NCBI GenBank assembly: GCA_018606645.1
Contig: JAGVRI010000012.1
Coordinates: 1-64,000, forward strand
DNA: 64,000 nt
From: Chloroflexota bacterium
Lineage (GTDB): Bacteria; Chloroflexota; Anaerolineae; JAAYZQ01
Direction: 5' to 3'
Within the stretch, counting starts at the first letter, position 1; every line of letters begins with the position of its first letter. A program made the position numbers and the translations under genes. Below the pieces are notes generated by a model, which worked only from the letters and a program-made list of their open reading frames with translations, did no database searches and was not told the DNA's origin. Positions 44,378 through 52,293 of the stretch are shown here, in pieces.

Positions 44378-44842
44378 ATGGCGAGGACCCGGGTTGACGT
44401 GCAGATTGCGGCGGTGTTTAGGAACTCTCTTTCCCGTAAGCGCCTGCGAGAGGTAGTCAAACGGGTCCTGGACTGCGAGGGGGTCACCGGCCAGGTGACC
44501 CTGGTGGTGGCCGACGACGAACAGGTCCGGGCATTGAACCGCGACTTTCTGGGGAAGGATGCCCCGACCGATGTGTTGTCGTTCAGCGCCCAGGAGGAGA
44601 CCGGGGCGTTTGTCTCTGCGCCAGAGATGGCCGATTACTTGGGAGACGTGATCGTTTCCTACCCCCAGGCGGTGGAGCAGGCCATGGCCCACGGACATTC
44701 GGTGGAGAAAGAGCTGGACCTGCTTATCGTGCACGGCGTCCTCCATTTGCTGGGGTACGATCATGCGGATGAGCAAGAGAAAGCGACCATGTGGGCCAGG
44801 CAGGACGCCATCATGAAAACCTTGCATCAAGAGGAAGCATAA
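44378..44842 (+). CDS. ybeY: Endoribonuclease YbeY (rRNA maturation)
   Basis: A 154-residue zinc-dependent RNase with the signature H-G-V-L-H-L-L-G-Y-D-H near residue 123 and the NRDFLGKDAPTDVLSF motif. It acts in 16S rRNA 3' maturation and ribosome quality control. ATG 44378 follows GGGAGG. It starts 9 bp after the HD gene, and the peptidase gene begins 2 bp after its stop. Confidence 0.96.
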   Translation: MARTRVDVQIAAVFRNSLSRKRLREVVKRVLDCEGVTGQVTLVVADDEQVRALNRDFLGKDAPTDVLSFSAQEETGAFVSAPEMADYLGDVIVSYPQAVEQAMAHGHSVEKELDLLIVHGVLHLLGYDHADEQEKATMWARQDAIMKTLHQEEA

Positions 44843-44844
44843 CC

Positions 44845-46617
44845 ATGAACGACCCATCATTTGTCCAAACCCGTTGGTCCCTTCAGGACCTGTTAGCGGC
44901 GACCGAGGGCCCCGAACTGGATCGGATCCTCGGCGATCTGGAGACGGCCGTAGCGGAACTTGAAGCCAGCCGTGAGCGACTGTCACCGGACCTAGCAGAG
45001 GAGGAGTTTGTTCGTCTGATGGCCCTGGTGGAACGAGTGGCTGCGCTCTCGGCCCGACTCGGAGCGTATAGCTACCTGTGGTATAGCGAAGACACTCAGA
45101 ACCAGGAAGCGTTGGCCTTCCGGGGACGAATCGAAAAACTGTTGACCGAGGTCCGCAATCGGACGCTGTTTTTCAGCCTGTGGTGGAAAGGATTGGAGGA
45201 GGAACCTGCCCGGCGGCTGTTGGCGGTGAGCGGCGACAACGCCTATTACCTGGAATCGTTGCGGCGGTTCCGGCCCTACACCCTGTCAGAGGCGGAGGAG
45301 AAGGTCATTAACCTGAAGGATGTCAATGGCGTTCAGGCGCTGATCACCCTCTACGAGATGATCACCAATGCCTTTACCTTCAAGGTTGAGATTGAAGGTG
45401 AGATCAAAGAGATGAGTCGTTCCGAACTGATGGTCTATGCGCGCGATCCCCGCCCGGAGGTGCGCGCTGCGATCTATCAGGAACTGTACCGCGTCTATGG
45501 GAAGGAAGGCACGGTCTTGGGCCAGATCTATCGCCATATCGTGCAGGATTGGGCCAGCGAGCAACTGGGCCTGCGCAGGTTCCCCTCACCCATCACCGTT
45601 CGTAATCTCGACAATGACATTCCTGATGCGGTGGTGGATACCCTGCTCGAGGTGTGCCGTCAGAACGCTTCATTGTTCCAGCGGTATTTCCGCCTCAAGG
45701 CCGGCTGGCTGGGACTGGAGAGGCTGCGCCGCTACGATATCTATGCCCCTCTCCGCCCGGCGGACAAGACGTATCCCTTTCCCGAGGCGGTGGAGATGGT
45801 GTTGGACAGCTTTGACCGCTTTTCGTCGGTATTGGCCGGCCATGCGCGGCGGGTCCTGACCGACCATCATCTCGACTCAGAACTCCGGCCCCGTAAGGAC
45901 ACCGGCGCCTTTTGCTATAGCATCTTGCCCGGGCTGACTCCGTGGGTGCTGGTGAACTACCACGGCCGGGCAGAAGACGTGTCCACGCTCGCCCATGAGC
46001 TGGGCCATGCGGTCCATGCCCTGATGGCCGCTCACCATTCGCCATTGACCTTCCATTCCTCCTTACCCATGGCCGAGACCGCCTCTGTCTTTGCCGAAAT
46101 CCTGCTCCTCGAACGCTTATTGGAGGAAGAGCCCGATCCGGCGGTGCGGCGCGACATCCTGGCCCGCTTTGTGGACGACACCTATGCCACCGTAATGCGC
46201 CAGGCCTATTTTGTCCTCTTTGAACGGGAGGCGCATGCTCTGGTCGAAGAGGGACGGACGACGGACTGGATCGCCGAACGGTACCTGGCGAACCTGCAAG
46301 AGCAATTTGGGGATGCGGTGGAGTTGAGCGATGAGTTTCGGTGGGAGTGGGTGTCGATCCCCCACATCTACCGCACACCGTTCTACTGTTATGCCTACAG
46401 CTTTGGGCAGTTGCTGGTGTTGGCCCTGTATCGGCAATTCAAGATGCAGGGCCAGACCTTTGTGCCGAACTATCTCAACATTCTGGCTGCGGGCGGCGCC
46501 CAGAGCCCCGGCGCGATCCTGAGCCAGGCCGGCATCGATATCGCCTCTGCCGCCTTTTGGCAGGGTGGCTTTGAGGTGATCGAGGACATGATCCGCGAAC
46601 TGGAGACGCTGTCGTAA
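44845..46617 (+). CDS. pepF: M3-family oligoendopeptidase (PepF-like)
   Basis: About 590 residues. It is a mostly helical metallopeptidase with the zinc motif HELGHAVHAL (HExxH) and the downstream Glu in AETASVFAEIL. It cleaves short peptides in the cytosol. ATG 44845 is 2 bp after the ybeY stop with AGAGGAAGC upstream; the longer frame start at 44791 overlaps ybeY and is not supported. Confidence 0.93.
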   Translation: MNDPSFVQTRWSLQDLLAATEGPELDRILGDLETAVAELEASRERLSPDLAEEEFVRLMALVERVAALSARLGAYSYLWYSEDTQNQEALAFRGRIEKLLTEVRNRTLFFSLWWKGLEEEPARRLLAVSGDNAYYLESLRRFRPYTLSEAEEKVINLKDVNGVQALITLYEMITNAFTFKVEIEGEIKEMSRSELMVYARDPRPEVRAAIYQELYRVYGKEGTVLGQIYRHIVQDWASEQLGLRRFPSPITVRNLDNDIPDAVVDTLLEVCRQNASLFQRYFRLKAGWLGLERLRRYDIYAPLRPADKTYPFPEAVEMVLDSFDRFSSVLAGHARRVLTDHHLDSELRPRKDTGAFCYSILPGLTPWVLVNYHGRAEDVSTLAHELGHAVHALMAAHHSPLTFHSSLPMAETASVFAEILLLERLLEEEPDPAVRRDILARFVDDTYATVMRQAYFVLFEREAHALVEEGRTTDWIAERYLANLQEQFGDAVELSDEFRWEWVSIPHIYRTPFYCYAYSFGQLLVLALYRQFKMQGQTFVPNYLNILAAGGAQSPGAILSQAGIDIASAAFWQGGFEVIEDMIRELETLS

Positions 46618-46653
46618 CGGACAGGCCCCGACTTTGGGTAGCAAGGAGGTTCG

Positions 46654-47952
46654 ATGTCTCACGGGCAATCCCGCTACCGGTGGCTGATTGTAGCGATTTT
46701 CTTTGGCTTTGTGTTGCTCCATCAGGCGGACAAACTCCTCATCGGTCCTCTGACCACCCCGATCATGGAGGATTTTCGGATCAACGAGGCCCAGATGGGG
46801 GCGGTGTCCATGTTCGCCATTCTTGTCCAGGCCGTGCTCTATCCGGTGTGGGGGTATCTGTATGACCGGTATGCCCGATCGCGGTTGCTGGCGTTGGCCT
46901 CGTTGATCTGGGGGAGCACGACCTGGTTGAATGCCCTGGCGCCCAACTATGGAACGTTCATGGTCACCCGGGCCAGCACCGGCATTGACGATTCGAGTTA
47001 TCCGGGCATGTACAGCCTGCTTTCGGACTATTTCGGGCCCCAGATGCGAGGCAAGGTGTACGGGTTGCTGGAGATCGCCCAACCGTTCGGGTTCATGCTC
47101 GGCACGGTGTTGGCCGCAATGTTAGGCGGGACGTTGGGCTGGCGCCGCGTCTTTTTCATCACCGGCAGCCTCGGCCTGGTGGTTGCGTTCTTGATCTTCT
47201 TTGGAGTGCGCGAACCGCAACGGGGGCAGTCAGAGCCGGAATTGGCCGGCCTGGAGCGGATCGCCACCTATCGGATCGACAAGCAAGTGGCCCTCGGGTT
47301 GGTGCGTAATCGGAGTTACCTGCTGCTGATGGCCCAGGGGTTTTTTGGCGTGTTCCCCTGGCAGGTGTTGACCTTTTGGTTCTTCCGGTATCTGGAGGCC
47401 GAGCGGGGGTACACCTCGGAGCAGGCGATGATGACCATGATCGTCGCCATTGTCACCCTGGCAGCGGGCTATTTTGTCGGAGGATCGCTCGGGGATTTCT
47501 TCTTCCGTCGCACCCCGCGAGGCCGCGTCTTGACCAGCATGGCCGGGGTGCTGGCCGGGTCGGTGTTCCTGGTCCTGGCGTTAAGTGTCCCGGTGGAGAA
47601 TCAGGGACTCTTTTTACTGCCGCTGGCCCTGACCGGCGTCACCATGTCCATGGCCGCCCCGAACGTGGTGGCGACCATCCATGACATTACCGAACCGGAG
47701 GTGCGGGGGACGGCCCAGGCGATCCAGTACTTTGCTGAGAATATCGGCTCGGCGGTTGCCCCGCTGCTGGCTGGTCTGATCGCCGTTCGCCACTCCCTGC
47801 ACCTGGCAATCCTGGTCATCTGTGTGGTCACCTGGCTGGCGTGTGCGCTGCTCTTTGGGGTGATGGCATGGCTCGTTCCTGGCGACATTGCCCGGCTGCG
47901 TCGGGCGATGCAGCTTCGCGCGGCGCGGGAGGTCGGAGGTGTAACGCTCTGA
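46654..47952 (+). CDS. MFS transporter
   Basis: A 432-residue protein with 12 spans, MFS loop RYARSRLLALASLIWG between spans 2 and 3, and the segment ASTGIDDSSYPGMYSLLSDYF typical of organic-acid or sphingolipid-type (Spns/ACS-like) MFS members. No substrate is assigned. It has AAGGAGG before ATG 46654. A repeated sequence begins at its stop codon. Confidence 0.88.
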   Translation: MSHGQSRYRWLIVAIFFGFVLLHQADKLLIGPLTTPIMEDFRINEAQMGAVSMFAILVQAVLYPVWGYLYDRYARSRLLALASLIWGSTTWLNALAPNYGTFMVTRASTGIDDSSYPGMYSLLSDYFGPQMRGKVYGLLEIAQPFGFMLGTVLAAMLGGTLGWRRVFFITGSLGLVVAFLIFFGVREPQRGQSEPELAGLERIATYRIDKQVALGLVRNRSYLLLMAQGFFGVFPWQVLTFWFFRYLEAERGYTSEQAMMTMIVAIVTLAAGYFVGGSLGDFFFRRTPRGRVLTSMAGVLAGSVFLVLALSVPVENQGLFLLPLALTGVTMSMAAPNVVATIHDITEPEVRGTAQAIQYFAENIGSAVAPLLAGLIAVRHSLHLAILVICVVTWLACALLFGVMAWLVPGDIARLRRAMQLRAAREVGGVTL

Positions 47953-47974
47953 AATAGACGGCGATTGAAATCGC
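47952..47974. repeat. Short dispersed repeat (family B), copy 1
   Basis: AAATAGACGGCGATTGAAATCGC contains a 6-bp stem (GCGATT/AATCGC). It differs at one base from 50772-50794. It abuts the MFS stop codon. Confidence 0.7.
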
Positions 47975-48150
47975 TCTGCTCTCGTGGACTCATAGCCTGC
48001 CGCAGGTTCCCAACGTGCGGCAGGCTGCGTATCGGCCCGCTCGCCCGCCGCTCGAAGCGGCGGGCTTAGCCATCGAAGCCCCTTTCGGGGCTGGGAAACA
48101 GCCCGCGAGGCTTGGCTGACTGAGCCCAATGGTAACCCGTGCGGGCGAGA
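47975..48150. repeat. Cluster of strong hairpins downstream of the MFS gene
   Basis: Three perfect inverted repeats in a row: 47995-48004/48016-48025 (10 bp), 48043-48052/48056-48065 (10 bp, 3-nt loop) and 48077-48082/48087-48092. A weaker GGCT/AGCC pair follows. No gene fits here. The cluster could be a structured RNA, a double terminator for the converging genes or a repeat element. Confidence 0.55.
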
Positions 48151-48273
48151 GCGTCTAACCTGGCTCATGGTTCAAGCTGCAACCGGCCGGCCCGACCATG
48201 TCCGTACCGATTTGTTAAGATACAACAGCCGCCGGATATGTTTCCCTCGTGGCGCCAGGCCGGATATGAGAAC

Positions 48274-49161
48274 TCATTCCTGAGTCGAAGATACGACCAG
48301 GTTGTCAAAGTGGACGACCGTTCCCGGCTCGTCAAAGGTGCCGGCGGCCAGGCCGATGTTCCCGGACGGAAAGGCGCTATCGATGACCGTGGCCAGCAGG
48401 GAGCCATTGACGGAGAACCGAAACTGGCTACCGGCGCACTCGACCTGGAGGTGATTGGTTGCCTCCAGCCCTTGCTGGATCGCATCGGACGTGTCCCAGT
48501 CGACGAGCGTCACCCACTGGCCGGCTCGCAATAGATCGACTGAGTAGTACCCGTCGCTGCTGATCTCGAACCAATAAAAGTTTTCATCATCGGGTTGGTA
48601 GCGGACCAGCAGGCCAAAGTTGCTGCCGAGGGGCCCTTCCACCTGGCGGGCATCGACTTCGACGGTAAAATCGGCGAGCTCGCGCTCCAGAGTGGGATTC
48701 CCCCAGGCCACATAATGGGTGCGGTACACGCCCACTCGATATTCACCGTCCGAGTATTGGGCCAGCGTGTCCTCCTCGTCATAGACATCCCAGCCGCTGT
48801 TGGGGTCAGTGAAGTCATCCTGATAGATGACGATGCGCGGGGTGGGTTGCGCCTCCAAGGTGGCCTGGCCCGGTTTCGCCTCGAACAGATACAGCACGGC
48901 GACTATGAGGAGGCAAACTCCCAGCAGGCCCACCCCGGCAAAGGCCAGCAGCCAAGGGAGCATTCTTTTCTTCGGCGGACTCGGCGGCGCCGGACGGGGC
49001 GGCTTGGGGGGTGCGGTGATATCCAGGGTTGGCAGGTCTTTGGCCTCCAAGGGGGTGAGCGGCTGAGCGGGCGGAGTGGGGCGGCCCGGCAGGGGTTGCC
49101 CGCATTCCCCGCAGAATCGATCTTCCTCGGTCACAAACGCACCGCATTTGGGACATTCCAT
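48274..49161 (-). CDS. Zinc-ribbon membrane protein with concanavalin/LamG-like outer domain
   Basis: A 295-residue protein. The N-terminal zinc ribbon (CPKCGAFV ... CGECGQ) is cytosolic. A Pro-rich linker, one membrane span (about 70-92) and an extracellular beta-sandwich (about 110-295: DDFTDPNSGWDV ... YRVGV ... FGLLVRYQ ... FDNLVVSS) follow. The outer part resembles DUF1080/LamG-like domains that bind carbohydrate. Function is unknown. Its promoter is divergent from the metallophosphoesterase promoter. Confidence 0.82.
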   Translation of the reverse strand: MECPKCGAFVTEEDRFCGECGQPLPGRPTPPAQPLTPLEAKDLPTLDITAPPKPPRPAPPSPPKKRMLPWLLAFAGVGLLGVCLLIVAVLYLFEAKPGQATLEAQPTPRIVIYQDDFTDPNSGWDVYDEEDTLAQYSDGEYRVGVYRTHYVAWGNPTLERELADFTVEVDARQVEGPLGSNFGLLVRYQPDDENFYWFEISSDGYYSVDLLRAGQWVTLVDWDTSDAIQQGLEATNHLQVECAGSQFRFSVNGSLLATVIDSAFPSGNIGLAAGTFDEPGTVVHFDNLVVSSTQE

Positions 49162-49235
49162 GGCACACCCTCTTTCTATTCAGCCTGCCGCCCGCCGAGT
49201 TCGACGAGAGGAACCGATCCGCATTTTATTTATAT

Positions 49236-49264
49236 AGTATACCCTGCCGCGCGCCGACCGTCAA
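49236..49264 (-). promoter_or_regulatory. Promoter of the zinc-ribbon membrane protein gene
   Basis: TTGACG (49259-49264), 17-bp spacer, TATACT (49236-49241). Confidence 0.78.
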
Positions 49265-49270
49265 ATCCCG

Positions 49271-49300
49271 TTAGACCTCCACAGAGAGTTGTGATATAAT
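49271..49300 (+). promoter_or_regulatory. Promoter of the metallophosphoesterase gene
   Basis: TTAGAC (49271-49276), 18-bp spacer, TATAAT (49295-49300). Its -35 box is only 6 bp from that of the divergent gene. Confidence 0.68.
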
Positions 49301-49330
49301 CCGACCGAAATTGCGCGGGAGCCGACTCGG

Positions 49331-50410
49331 ATGAGCAAGCGCAGGCGACGGAGTACGAGCGAAAAGATCTTCTGGATCCTCAGTCTGATCATTGCCCTCA
49401 GCATGGTGATCAGCCTGCTGATTGTCGCCCTGCCTGAACCGCCGACGCCGACCCCCACTCCCTGGATTCCGCAGACGCCGGTTGCGGAACCTACGGCCAC
49501 TCCCACCCCGCCACCACCCCGACCTTCGCCTTCCCTGGAGGTGACACAGGCGCCCGTCGAGCCTTCCCCGACCGTTCCATCGTCAACACCTTCCCCGACC
49601 ATTGCGTCACCAACGCCTCCCCTGACCGTTCCGACGACTCTGCCAGCACTGACCGCCACCGAACCGCCGGTGGGGCCGGTTCTGCCGACTGCCACCGCCG
49701 AAGTGACTCCGACCTCGACGCTGACCCCTGAATCCTCTCTGGAGTTCACCTTTGCCGTCTGCGGGGATAGCCGCGATAATCCTTCCGTCTATCGCCGGCT
49801 GTTGGAGGCGGTCATGGCCGACGGCAGCGAGTTTCTGATCCATCTCGGCGATCTGGTCAACGTGGGAACGGAGGCAGAATGGCAGGTATTCCGGGACACG
49901 ATGGCCAGGTTCGCGTTGCCCTTCTATCCCATCGCCGGCAATCACGATGGCCTGCAGGGCAAGTTGGATGGCTTTCTCCAGTATAGCGGCGCGCCGGCGG
50001 CCCATTATTCGTTCGATCGCGGCGCGGTCCATTTCGCCCTGGCCGATAGCCACAACGGCGGGATCAGCGCCGCCGAGTTGGCCTGGCTTCGGGAGGACTT
50101 GAGCCGCAGCACCCAACCGGTGAAGATGGTCTTTTTGCACCATCCTCCGTTTGACCCCGACGGCACCGATCACATCATGGCCTACGGGAATGAGAAGTTC
50201 ATGGCGTTGATGGTTGAACAGGGGGTGGATTATGTCTTTGCCGGGCACATCCACGCCTATGCGCAGCAGGAACGGGACGGGGTGGTGTACCTGATCACCG
50301 GTGGGGCTGGGGCGCCACTCTACCGCACCGGTCATCCTCAGGCGTTTTATCACTATCTGCGCGTCACCGTCCGGGGCGAGGAGGTGACGATCACGGTCGT
50401 CAGGCTGTGA
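49331..50410 (+). CDS. Exported, membrane-anchored metallophosphoesterase
   Basis: A 359-residue protein. A basic start (SKRRRRSTSEK) and one span (about 14-34) are followed by a Thr/Pro/Ser linker of about 100 residues and a calcineurin-like phosphoesterase domain. The metal motifs are CGDSRDN, IHLGDLV, IAGNHDG, LHHPPF and FAGHIHAYAQ. It probably hydrolyses phosphate esters on the outer side of the membrane. ATG 49331 lies 30 bp after the -10 box. Confidence 0.9.
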   Translation: MSKRRRRSTSEKIFWILSLIIALSMVISLLIVALPEPPTPTPTPWIPQTPVAEPTATPTPPPPRPSPSLEVTQAPVEPSPTVPSSTPSPTIASPTPPLTVPTTLPALTATEPPVGPVLPTATAEVTPTSTLTPESSLEFTFAVCGDSRDNPSVYRRLLEAVMADGSEFLIHLGDLVNVGTEAEWQVFRDTMARFALPFYPIAGNHDGLQGKLDGFLQYSGAPAAHYSFDRGAVHFALADSHNGGISAAELAWLREDLSRSTQPVKMVFLHHPPFDPDGTDHIMAYGNEKFMALMVEQGVDYVFAGHIHAYAQQERDGVVYLITGGAGAPLYRTGHPQAFYHYLRVTVRGEEVTITVVRL

Positions 50411-50447
50411 GCCCCTGATGTAAGGCTGGTGTTTTCTCCATTGAAGC

Positions 50448-50553
50448 TGTAGGGGCGAGGCATTCCGGAAAACGGCGGACAACGCCAGGTGATTCTGGCC
50501 AATTCACGGCAATTCAAGTGGCGAGTAGTCACTCGGAATGCCTCGCCTCTACA
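50448..50553. repeat. Palindromic-ended element (family A), intact copy
   Basis: Twenty-base ends, TGTAGGGGCGAGGCATTCCG (50448-50467) and its near-perfect inverse (50534-50553, one mismatch), enclose 66 bp with no ORF. This is MITE-like. A diverged relative is at 7419-7520. Confidence 0.75.
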
Positions 50554-50564
50554 ATGGTAGCTAG

Positions 50565-50713
50565 TGTGTGTCCTCGGTTTTGCCATCAGTCGGGCGCGGC
50601 GGCGCGGCGTCACCCCGACCTGCTCGCGAATTGGAAGGCTATCGCCAGTACGCCGAACGGGTGCGCTATCGCTTACTGCCTGGGTGTGGTGACGAGGACG
50701 ATTCGGTTGGGGG
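50565..50713 (+). pseudogene. Transposase C-terminal remnant
   Basis: The reading frame contains RELEGYRQYAERVRYRLLPG, which matches the C-terminal end common in IS4/IS5-type DDE transposases of this group. The usual last residues after LLPG are V-W-stop. Here one base is missing, so the frame runs on to 50726, and the rest of the gene is absent. An IS decayed here. Confidence 0.55.
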
Positions 50714-50771
50714 ATTCCCAGCATGAAAGTCTGACCTCTGATCCAGCAACCACAGGGGGATCCAACTACGA

Positions 50772-50794
50772 AAATAGACCGCGATTGAAATCGC
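50772..50794. repeat. Short dispersed repeat (family B), copy 2
   Basis: AAATAGACCGCGATTGAAATCGC, 22 of 23 bases the same as 47952-47974, 2.8 kb away. Both copies lie in gene-free DNA and are followed by GC-rich hairpins. Confidence 0.7.
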
Positions 50795-50887
50795 CCCTCC
50801 AGAGCCTTCGGCTGGCCGTCGGCCTGCGCCGACGGAGTGCCCATTCGTTTATTCGTTTGCCGTTCGTTGACTCGATATTTTCATCCC

Positions 50888-51345
50888 TCGTGGTGCCCTG
50901 CCGGGCATGGCAACTCCCCAGTGAAGGTGAACGCTTGGGTGGAGGTGCCGTTGTGCGACCGGGCGGCGCCAAAGGCATCGTCGCTGTACTGGTCCGTCCG
51001 TTGCCCGCCGAGTCGCTGACCTCGCAGTGGCGCAAGGTGGCGCTGCCGTTGCTACTCACATACAGGATGTGTCGTCGTACGAGCCGCCGTAGCGGAGGAG
51101 GGTGTGCTCGAAAGTGGCCGAGGAGACCGGGGGACATAGACGCTTCCCCAGGCACCTCGCGCCGGACGGCTGGCCTTGCCGTCGTTGTTGGTGTCGCCGC
51201 CGTAGGCATCATCTTTGAGGGAGGTGAGGACGATGGGCGCGGCCTCGGTCCCTTCGGCCACCAGCGGGCCGTTGACGGTCCAGTTGGTGCCCGGCAGAAA
51301 CTTGACCACGGCACCAGGGAGATGGACGGGCCAGATCAGTTTGGC
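50888..51345 (-). pseudogene. Fragment of a secreted beta-helix protein with several frameshifts
   Basis: Read leftward from 51345, one frame gives LPGAVVKFLPGTNWTVNG, then EAAPIVLTSLKDDAYGG and DTNNDG. The next frame continues as SATFEHTLLRYGGSYDDTSC, the next as YVSSNGSATLRHCEVSDSAG, and then DDAFGAARSHNGTSTQAFTF to a stop. The pieces join into one sensible parallel-beta-helix/lectin-like repeat sequence, but only with at least three frame changes, and both ends are missing. It is a decayed gene. Confidence 0.72.
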
Positions 51346-51369
51346 AAGGGGGAGGAGTGATGGTAGAAT
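51341..51369 (+). promoter_or_regulatory. Promoter of the ZIP transporter gene
   Basis: TTGGCA (51341-51346), 17-bp spacer, TAGAAT (51364-51369), about 45 bp before the start. Confidence 0.65.
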
Positions 51370-51414
51370 AAGAGCCAATTGTGGGAACACGACACCAATC
51401 AACGAGGAATGGTG

Positions 51415-52227
51415 ATGGTCGAGTGGTTTCATGCGTTGGGTCCGGTTGGGCAGGCTTTCCTGGCTACCTGTTTTACCTGGTTTCTCACCGCCGCAGGCTC
51501 GGCAGCGGTCTTTGTGTTCAAGGAGGTGAACCGAAATGTGCTGGATGGGATGCTCGGTTTTGCCGCCGGGGTCATGATCGCGGCCAGCTACTGGTCCCTG
51601 CTGTCGCCCGCAATCCAAATGGCAGAGGCATCCGGTCAGGCAGCCTGGGTGCCAGCCGCGGTCGGTTTCCTGTTGGGAGGAGCTTTCCTCTGGCTGGTAG
51701 ATAGACTTCTGCCCCACCTCCATATGGGAATGCCCGCCGAAGGGGCGGAGGGGCTCAAGACAAGCTGGCGAAGGGTCGTCCTCCTGGTGCTGGCGATTAC
51801 CTTGCACAACATCCCGGAAGGATTGGCGGTGGGGGTGGGCTTTGGAGCGGTGGCCGCCGGCTTGCCCGCTGCGTCGTTGACCGGCGCCATTGCGCTGGCC
51901 CTGGGCATTGGCCTCCAGAATTTTCCAGAGGGGATGGCCGTCTCCGCTCCTCTGCGGCGGGAGGGGATGTCGCCGTTGAGGAGTTTTTGGTACGGGCAAC
52001 TGTCCGGGCTGGTGGAGCCGCTTGCCGGTGTGCTGGGCGCGGCGGCAGTCCTGCTGGTCCAGCCGATGCTCCCTTACGCTCTGGCCTTTGCTGCCGGCGC
52101 CATGATCTATGTGGTGGTGGAAGAGCTGATCCCGGCCTCGCAACTGGAGAGCGTCACCGATGTGGCGACGGTGGGACTGATGTTGGGCTTTGCGACGATG
52201 ATGACCCTGGATGTGGCGCTTGGCTGA
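51415..52227 (+). CDS. ZIP-family divalent metal transporter
   Basis: About 270 residues and eight spans. ZIP metal-site motifs are present: [14 protein letters not shown] in span 4 and [14 protein letters not shown] in span 5, with a His-rich loop (LLPHLHMG). It is the ZupT/GufA type, importing or exporting zinc, iron or manganese. ATG 51415 (GAGG 7 nt upstream) is preferred; ATG 51409 is possible. It is followed after 66 bp by an MFS gene. Confidence 0.93.
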   Translation: MVEWFHALGPVGQAFLATCFTWFLTAAGSAAVFVFKEVNRNVLDGMLGFAAGVMIAASYWSLLSPAIQMAEASGQAAWVPAAVGFLLGGAFLWLVDRLLPHLHMGMPAEGAEGLKTSWRRVVLLVLAITLHNIPEGLAVGVGFGAVAAGLPAASLTGAIALALGIGLQNFPEGMAVSAPLRREGMSPLRSFWYGQLSGLVEPLAGVLGAAAVLLVQPMLPYALAFAAGAMIYVVVEELIPASQLESVTDVATVGLMLGFATMMTLDVALG

Positions 52228-52293
52228 GCGCCTTCGAACCGTTGGTTTTGGCGAGCCTTTGGTATATCGTGCTAGTGATCCGGGGGGACAGCG

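Larger units (their letters stand above)
50411..51408. other. Gene-poor region of repeats and gene remnants
   Basis: About 1 kb without an intact gene. It holds palindromic element A (50448-50553), a transposase 3' remnant (50565-50713), repeat B (50772-50794) and a frameshifted beta-helix pseudogene on the minus strand (50888-51345). Confidence 0.75.

Noticed and set aside
47975..48273. tRNA or known structured RNA gene
   Set aside because: The hairpins do not form a cloverleaf, there is no T-loop consensus, and I could not match the order of stems to a family I know.
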